Assembly (NCBI GenBank): GCA_029262635.1
Contig: JAJCZA010000002.1
Span: 310,001-374,000 of the forward strand
Source: Vampirovibrionales bacterium
Lineage (GTDB): Bacteria > Cyanobacteriota > Vampirovibrionia > Vampirovibrionales > Vampirovibrionaceae
Direction: 5' to 3'
DNA: 64,000 nucleotides
A program made the position numbers and the translations under genes. Within the stretch, counting starts at the first letter, position 1; each line of letters begins with the position of its first letter. Shown here piece by piece: positions 59,610-64,000 of this stretch. The notes under the pieces were generated by a model, which was not told where the DNA came from, did no database searches, and was given only the letters and a program-made list of their open reading frames with translations.

Positions 59610-60107
59610 CTAGCCGGTTTGTTGTTGTTCGGCCGTATTCTTTTTCAGGCCAGCGGCCAGCACGATAATGATGGCTTCACCGGTAATAACCCGAGTGTCA
59701 TCACCCAAAAAGCATTCGGTTTTTAGGATGTAGACCGATTTATCTTCTTTGTGCTTGGCCTCGATCACGGTAATTGTCGCTTTAACGGCTTCTCCAATGG
59801 GTACAGGTGCCTCAAACTCCAGAGTTTGCTTCCGGTAAATGGCACCAGGGCCAATCAGTTTGTTAACGATGACCGGGCCGAACAGACTACCCACTAGCAT
59901 GCCGTGGGCAATGTTGGAACCAAAGATGCTTTTTCGACCGGTTTCCTTATCCATATGAATCGGGTTTTCATCGCCAGTTAGGGCGCCATAGATTTTGACC
60001 ATGCGCTCGGTAATAATAACCGTATTTGAAGCCACGTCGCCTGTTTCTCGACGGACGGGTTTACCTCGCTTAAGGGGAATAACCTGTTGCTGATCCGCTT
60101 CGGACAT
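59610..60107 (-). CDS. phaJ: (R)-specific enoyl-CoA hydratase, MaoC/PhaJ type
   Basis: 165 residues, single hot-dog domain. The hydratase 2 motif GALTGDENPIHMDKE supplies D46 and H51, followed by SNIAHGMLVGSLFG. The enzyme hydrates enoyl-CoA from beta-oxidation to (R)-3-hydroxyacyl-CoA, the PHA monomer. The position directly downstream of phaC on the same strand supports PhaJ rather than a general MaoC. Confidence 0.87.
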   Translation of the reverse strand: MSEADQQQVIPLKRGKPVRRETGDVASNTVIITERMVKIYGALTGDENPIHMDKETGRKSIFGSNIAHGMLVGSLFGPVIVNKLIGPGAIYRKQTLEFEAPVPIGEAVKATITVIEAKHKEDKSVYILKTECFLGDDTRVITGEAIIIVLAAGLKKNTAEQQQTG

Positions 60108-60168
60108 AAACTCTCGATCCTTTGGTTGTTGCTACCTCAAGTTTGTTTAATGGGGCTTGTTGAATTCT

Positions 60169-61323
60169 TTATTGCGAGCGCTTTTCGAGCCACTGGGCAG
60201 ATTTCGGCCATAGCTCCTTCATTGCGCCTCGACTGACCGAGAGACCGATATGTCCGGTGGGAAACTGAATCACTTCGGTGTCCTGGCTTTGGGTGGCTTG
60301 ATTTAGGGCTGTACTGGATTCAGGCAGAACCAAATGGTCATGTTCGGCGATAATTGATAAGATGGGGCAGGTTATTTTTGATAGATCCACCATCTGAGTG
60401 CCGAGCCTGAGTTCATTTTGAATCAGCTTGTTTTCGTGGAAGCAGTCTTCAACAAACTGGGTGTAAACTGGTCCGGCGAGGGGGATATTATCATTGACCC
60501 AATATTCCATGGTCAGGAAGTCATCGACAAAGGCCTCGTTTTCCATTTTGTCGAAAAACCGGATGTATTTATCCAGCATATTGTGCAGAGGCTTCATGAT
60601 GGTGAAACACGATTGCAGATACCAGGCAGGGACGTTGCCACCCATGGCGCTGACGAGTTTATTCACGTCAAAATGCTCTTTATCGGCCCATAGATTAAGC
60701 AGGCAGTTTTCGGTGGAAAAATCAAAGGGGGAGGCCATCATAATTAGATTTCGGACTTTTTCGGGGTAGAGCGCGGCGTACATGCCGACCATGGTGCCGC
60801 CCATGCAGTACCCCATGATGTTAATTTGGTCTTCACCGGTTGCCTGACGAATGTGTTCGACCATCCGGTACATGTAGCGATTAATGTAATCGTCTAGAGT
60901 CAAAAACTGATCCGCCGGGCCGGTAACGCCCCAGTCAATCAGGTAAACATCAAATCCCGCTTGAACCATTTTTTCAACGACACTTTTTCCGGGTTTTAGA
61001 TCCAGAATATATGAGCGGTTAATCAGCGAAAAAACAATAAGCAAGGGTGTTTTATGGGTGGTCGGAGTTTGGGCTTTGTAATGAAGCAAGCGACATTTGC
61101 CTTCTTCGTAAACCACATGGTGAGGGGTTTGACCGACCTGGGCTTCCCACTCGGAGGCATGAGAGAGACCTTGCTTGAACTTCTGGAAACTTTTGAGCTG
61201 TTCTTCCATCATAACCCGCTGGAACTCGAAGGAGTCGCCATAGTCGACGTTTTCCGTCGGGTTTGGGTTATCATGAGGGCGTTTTTCACGACTTTTGGCG
61301 TGCTGATTTCCAGTTTTTACCAT
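60169..61323 (-). CDS. phaC: Class III polyhydroxyalkanoate synthase subunit PhaC
   Basis: 384 residues; polymerises (R)-3-hydroxyacyl-CoA. The lipase-like box contains Cys: NIMGYCMGGTMVGMY (C173). Acid D329 (SIIAEHDHLVLPES) and H358 (PTGHIGLSVS) complete the triad; the spacing agrees with the Allochromatium enzyme as I know it. The short length without a long N-terminal domain marks class III, requiring PhaE, which is encoded 29 bases upstream. Confidence 0.94.
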   Translation of the reverse strand: MVKTGNQHAKSREKRPHDNPNPTENVDYGDSFEFQRVMMEEQLKSFQKFKQGLSHASEWEAQVGQTPHHVVYEEGKCRLLHYKAQTPTTHKTPLLIVFSLINRSYILDLKPGKSVVEKMVQAGFDVYLIDWGVTGPADQFLTLDDYINRYMYRMVEHIRQATGEDQINIMGYCMGGTMVGMYAALYPEKVRNLIMMASPFDFSTENCLLNLWADKEHFDVNKLVSAMGGNVPAWYLQSCFTIMKPLHNMLDKYIRFFDKMENEAFVDDFLTMEYWVNDNIPLAGPVYTQFVEDCFHENKLIQNELRLGTQMVDLSKITCPILSIIAEHDHLVLPESSTALNQATQSQDTEVIQFPTGHIGLSVSRGAMKELWPKSAQWLEKRSQ

Positions 61324-61352
61324 GGGGAGTCCCTCTCACAAAAATATCAAAG

Positions 61353-61964
61353 TTATTTTTTGGGTTGTTTTTTTGCGGTGGCTTTAACCGTTTTTTTAGG
61401 AGATACCGGGTTTTTGGGCTGTTGGACTGCTTTTAAGAGCTGGCTTAGGGTCTCATTGATTTGATCCAGTTTCCGATCTTGAGCGTCTTGTTTTCGCTCT
61501 AAAATATAGAGTTTATGATAAATTTCCCGCATGTCTCGGGCGCTGGGCAAGTGCAGGTTATGCCAGTATTCTTCTAGCCATTCGCCCATTTGGGATTTTG
61601 CGTCTGAAAAGGCTTCTAGATTTTTACCGCTGTTTTCAACAAACTCGGGCGTCCTCATATAGGCATCAAATTGCCGACTCCAGTTCTCAAGCCAGAGGGT
61701 GTAGAGTTCTTTATAGGTACTGGGATCTTGAGCTTTCCCTTCAACCGATGCTTTTTCCATAAATTGCTGAAAGCTGTCGTTCCAGTGCCGGTACATCTCT
61801 TGGTGCGCTTCCGGGGTGGGCATCATTTCCTGAGCGGTTTCCACGCTTTTGCGAAAGAGCCCCATTCCTTCTTCGGTCATTTGTTGGTAGAGACTGGCCC
61901 AGTTTTTATAGGCTTCTTCGGTCTGGCGTGAGCCATTTTGCTTGTTCTCAGTCGTTGTTGTCAT
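61353..61964 (-). CDS. phaE: Class III PHA synthase subunit PhaE
   Basis: 203 residues from ATG 61964 (AAGGAT upstream); a longer frame to 62027 has no ribosome site. Helical, with the PhaE region near the C-terminus: WLEEYWHNLHLPSARDMREIYHKLYILERK. The tail (KKTVKATAKKQPKK) is basic and Lys/Ala/Pro-rich, histone-like, and could tether granules to DNA as suggested for some phasins. Forms the active synthase with PhaC. Confidence 0.87.
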   Translation of the reverse strand: MTTTTENKQNGSRQTEEAYKNWASLYQQMTEEGMGLFRKSVETAQEMMPTPEAHQEMYRHWNDSFQQFMEKASVEGKAQDPSTYKELYTLWLENWSRQFDAYMRTPEFVENSGKNLEAFSDAKSQMGEWLEEYWHNLHLPSARDMREIYHKLYILERKQDAQDRKLDQINETLSQLLKAVQQPKNPVSPKKTVKATAKKQPKK

Positions 61965-62036
61965 AATAATGGGGTATCCTTTATACAAACTACAGGGGGG
62001 ATAGGAAAGCTTTGTTCGCATATGCACAATGATAGT

Positions 62037-62621
62037 TTAATCCTTTTTAGGGGTTTTTTTCAAGAGGGCTTCCATTTCCTCAATCCGTTTTTTGAGCGCT
62101 TCGACTTCTTGATCCGGGGCGCTTTCATTGGTTTTACTGGCTTTGGAGGAGGGTGATTCGTCCGCATCTGAAGGTGAAGAATTGTAATGGCTGGGGTCCG
62201 TTCCCCACATTCCCATACCGGGGGTGAACATATTGCGAGAAAACGGGTTGGTGTTCCAGCCCAATTGTGCCCAGTTCATAAACTGGTTTTTGGTCTGGTG
62301 TTGCCAGTCCAGGTAGCCTTCTAGAATACTTGGTAGATAGCGCTGGAAGAAATCAAGGGTGGACTGGCTTCTGTACTGGATAAGTTGGTGTAGAAGCTCG
62401 TTGCTAAACAGGTTATAGCCGTCCTCTTTCTGGTTATCCAAAATGATTTGAATGAGAACCGACTGGGTAATATCATCGCCAGTGGCCGAGTCGACAATTT
62501 CGACTTCGTGGCCTTCCTGGATAAAACCGGTCAGATCGTCCAGCGTGATGTACTGCTTTGCGTTTAGGTCGTAAAGGCGTCGGTTTTTATATTTTTTGAT
62601 GGTTATTTTTTCTTTTCGCAT
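62037..62621 (-). CDS. phaR: PHA synthesis repressor PhaR
   Basis: About 194 residues. The N-terminal PhaR/PHB accumulation DNA-binding domain is KITIKKYKNRRLYDLNAKQYITLDDL, then the regulatory domain (VLIQIILDNQKEDGYNLFSNELLHQLIQY). The C-terminus is Ser/Asp-rich with a coiled coil (EVEALKKRIEEMEALLKK). The start at 62621 fits family N-termini, though no ribosome site is visible. An upstream in-frame ATG at 62699 lies close to the predicted transcription start. It usually represses phasin genes until granules titrate it away. Confidence 0.88.
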   Translation of the reverse strand: MRKEKITIKKYKNRRLYDLNAKQYITLDDLTGFIQEGHEVEIVDSATGDDITQSVLIQIILDNQKEDGYNLFSNELLHQLIQYRSQSTLDFFQRYLPSILEGYLDWQHQTKNQFMNWAQLGWNTNPFSRNMFTPGMGMWGTDPSHYNSSPSDADESPSSKASKTNESAPDQEVEALKKRIEEMEALLKKTPKKD

Positions 62622-62716
62622 GGTGCTTGCTTTTGTGCCGGTTAAGGCATCGTTCTTTCTTTTTACAGGGCTAATGGAGGGGAGGCAAATCAGGAGCATG
62701 TTGAGATGATTTTACT

Positions 62717-62745
62717 AGTATAGCAAAGAATTTTACCGGATTCAA
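62717..62745 (-). promoter_or_regulatory. Promoter of the phaR-phaE-phaC-phaJ unit
   Basis: On the minus strand, TTGAAT (62745-62740), 17 bases, TATACT (62722-62717). Start predicted near 62710. Confidence 0.75.
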
Positions 62746-62808
62746 ATTGGGCTAAACTGATCGATCTCCACTATTTATAGGGTATTTCGCTACTGCACAA
62801 TAAAACGG

Positions 62809-62837
62809 TTGACATGGAAATGAAGACCGGTTAAACT
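62809..62837 (+). promoter_or_regulatory. Promoter of the phasin-like gene
   Basis: TTGACA (62809-62814), 17 bases, TAAACT (62832-62837). Two ACTGC elements, one about 15 bases upstream of the -35 (near 62792) and one overlapping the -10 (near 62835), are candidate PhaR contacts since PhaR sites are TGC-rich. Confidence 0.7.
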
Positions 62838-62922
62838 GCCTAGTAAATCAATCAATTTTTAATACAGCCAACACAAGCATGAGCTAATGATTCGATGTCA
62901 ATCGACTGAGGAGTACCCACCC

Positions 62923-63276
62923 ATGGTAGAAACGAAAAATAAAGCCCCCGAGTTTATCAATGTTGAAGAGACATTAAGTACGATGGCGGAAAATAACCAA
63001 AAAACCATCGCTACCTCCATGGACTTTACCCGAAAAAGTATGGATGCTAGCTATAAAATTGTAAAAGATGTTCAGGAAGAGCAAGTCCGTTTCGCAGATG
63101 CGGTATTCGGTCAAATTGCCTCGTTCCAGAAAAGCTATTTAAAATCGGTTCAGGACTATACCGAAGAGTTCTATAAGTACACGGATCGAGCCTTGAAGGA
63201 TAACCAAACCATGGTAGAAGACGCGGTTGGTAAAACCGTGGACATGGTGAAGCCGATGGGCATACGCAAAAAATAA
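62923..63276 (+). CDS. Phasin-like granule-associated protein
   Basis: 117 residues from ATG 62923, with GAGGAG about 11 bases upstream; a frame extension to 62887 is unlikely. Entirely helical and amphipathic (IATSMDFTRKSMDASYKIVKDVQEEQVRF, SFQKSYLKSVQDYTEEFYKYTDRAL), like phasins that coat PHA granules. Family membership is inferred from character, size and the divergent position next to phaR. Own promoter and terminator. Confidence 0.72.
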   Translation: MVETKNKAPEFINVEETLSTMAENNQKTIATSMDFTRKSMDASYKIVKDVQEEQVRFADAVFGQIASFQKSYLKSVQDYTEEFYKYTDRALKDNQTMVEDAVGKTVDMVKPMGIRKK

Positions 63277-63317
63277 ACCGATTTTCTCTTAAAAGACATA
63301 ATTTTCTGTCCTAATAA

Positions 63318-63349
63318 AGGAAGTATGCAATATACTTCCTCTTTTTTTT
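63318..63349 (+). terminator. Terminator of the phasin-like gene
   Basis: AGGAAGTAT (63318-63326) pairs perfectly with ATACTTCCT (63332-63340), followed by CTTTTTTTT. Confidence 0.9.
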
Positions 63350-63440
63350 GAGAAAATTTGAAGGCATGACCAAAACTCGGTAAAATAATCTATAGTATTG
63401 ATTGTGTGCGAGATTTATTGGACAAAGGGAGAGAGCCAAC

Positions 63441-64000
63441 ATGATGAGTCATTTGAAAAAGCTATGTTTGGGAGTCGGTATGGTGAGTTTGGCTTATAGT
63501 CAGATGCTGATACCCACTCAAGCAGAAGATTTTAGTCTGCTTAAATCGGTTGAGCTTCCGTTGGATAGCTATCAGGAAGCAGAACAGCTACCAGAAGTCT
63601 TTAAAACGACGTCTGAAGTGACTCAAGCCTTGGACAAAACCCGTAGTATTGCATTTCATATGGAGGTAATCCGTCGAGCCTATCACCAACTCCCTTTGGA
63701 TGAGCATGAGAAATTTTTAACCGCCATTCATACGCGCCAGCGCAAGATTGAAGGGGACTTATACCGCTCGTTTGACGAAGGCTATGCTCAATGGATGTTT
63801 CGAGGTAACAAAACAGCGCTGTATTACCTGCGCAAGGTGAATGATAAGCTGAAAAACCAGTTTACAAACTTGGCCTATGCTATGGCTGAGGCCGAAGTGG
63901 ATATTAACGACGAGATGGCCAGCCCTATGGTGCTGACTCGCCGAAAGCAGGACGTGACGTATAAGTTGTTTGACGCTGTGGCACGAGATGCTCAAACTCA
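63441..64000 (+). CDS. Hypothetical secreted protein (3' truncated by window)
   Basis: The frame stays open from ATG 63441 to the window end (186 codons). GGGAGAGAG precedes it. A signal peptide is visible (LKKLCLGVGMVSLAYSQMLIPTQA), with cleavage plausible before EDFSLLK. The mature part is helical and charged (AFHMEVIRRAYHQLPLDEHEKFL, NKTALYYLRKVNDKLKNQF). Not recognised. A TATAGT at 63391-63396 may be its -10. Confidence 0.72.
   Translation, partial: MMSHLKKLCLGVGMVSLAYSQMLIPTQAEDFSLLKSVELPLDSYQEAEQLPEVFKTTSEVTQALDKTRSIAFHMEVIRRAYHQLPLDEHEKFLTAIHTRQRKIEGDLYRSFDEGYAQWMFRGNKTALYYLRKVNDKLKNQFTNLAYAMAEAEVDINDEMASPMVLTRRKQDVTYKLFDAVARDAQT

Noticed and set aside
1-64000. CRISPR arrays, insertion sequences, rRNA genes, replication origin
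   Set aside because: I saw no regularly spaced direct repeats, transposase genes, rRNA sequence or clustered DnaA boxes.

Overview
This window reads as a chromosome segment of a non-photosynthetic relative of the Cyanobacteria, most likely Vampirovibrionia (Melainabacteria). The assignment is inferred. It rests on a NusB with the extra helical insertion found in cyanobacterial NusB, a yggS-sepF pair, and many lineage-specific small proteins with a short N-terminal F-[SG]-G type motif. That motif recalls proteins annotated from Melainabacteria genomes. There is no rRNA and no photosynthesis gene to settle it.

Layout. 1-3138: nusB-ftsY-ffh (transcription and SRP targeting), then tRNA-Asp. 3775-11414: accessory genes, namely a TetR regulator with a visible operator, a Cys-rich protein, an FkbM methyltransferase, a membrane-anchored zinc-ribbon-like protein, several unknown proteins, a minus-strand micro-gene and two tandem small-RNA-like units. 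11451-12703: yggS-sepF. 12790-17231: a minus-strand run of unknown proteins (one apparently frameshifted) with a large alpha/beta hydrolase. 17451-20125: two sugar ABC permeases and a Tat-exported superoxide dismutase. 20784-36426: a minus-strand surface-polysaccharide locus with two initiating sugar transferases, an export protein, ManC, a flippase, a polymerase or ligase, glycosyltransferases, an acyltransferase and a WecG/TagA enzyme. 37477-39978: an SLC13 carrier and era. 39984-43328: a minus-strand phage-like terminase module. 43601-47716: rpsO-pnp and a PLP decarboxylase. 49040-51065: probable 6S RNA, Spy/CpxP-like protein, ECF sigma factor and putative anti-sigma factor. 51855-54845: a P-loop NTPase with HEAT repeats. 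55949-59352: sugar aminotransferase, subtilase and acyltransferase. 59610-63276: a class III polyhydroxyalkanoate cluster (phaJ, phaC, phaE, phaR) with a divergent phasin-like gene. A secreted protein runs off the right edge.

How it fits together. NusB, FtsY, Ffh, Era, S15 and PNPase form the core information-processing set. The polysaccharide locus holds most steps of a Wzx/Wzy-type pathway but no Wzc-like co-polymerase is visible. The PHA block carries monomer supply, two-subunit synthase, repressor and a granule-coating candidate. The sigma/anti-sigma/Spy trio looks like an envelope-stress unit.

The signals I consider least explained are the recurrent F-[SG]-G proteins, the duplicated C-rich small-RNA units at 10.7-11.0 kb, the capsid-less terminase module between era and rpsO, the effector-less NTPase-HEAT protein, and the minus-strand Arg-rich micro-gene at 8.6 kb. 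All functions come from reading motifs by eye; no database search was run.
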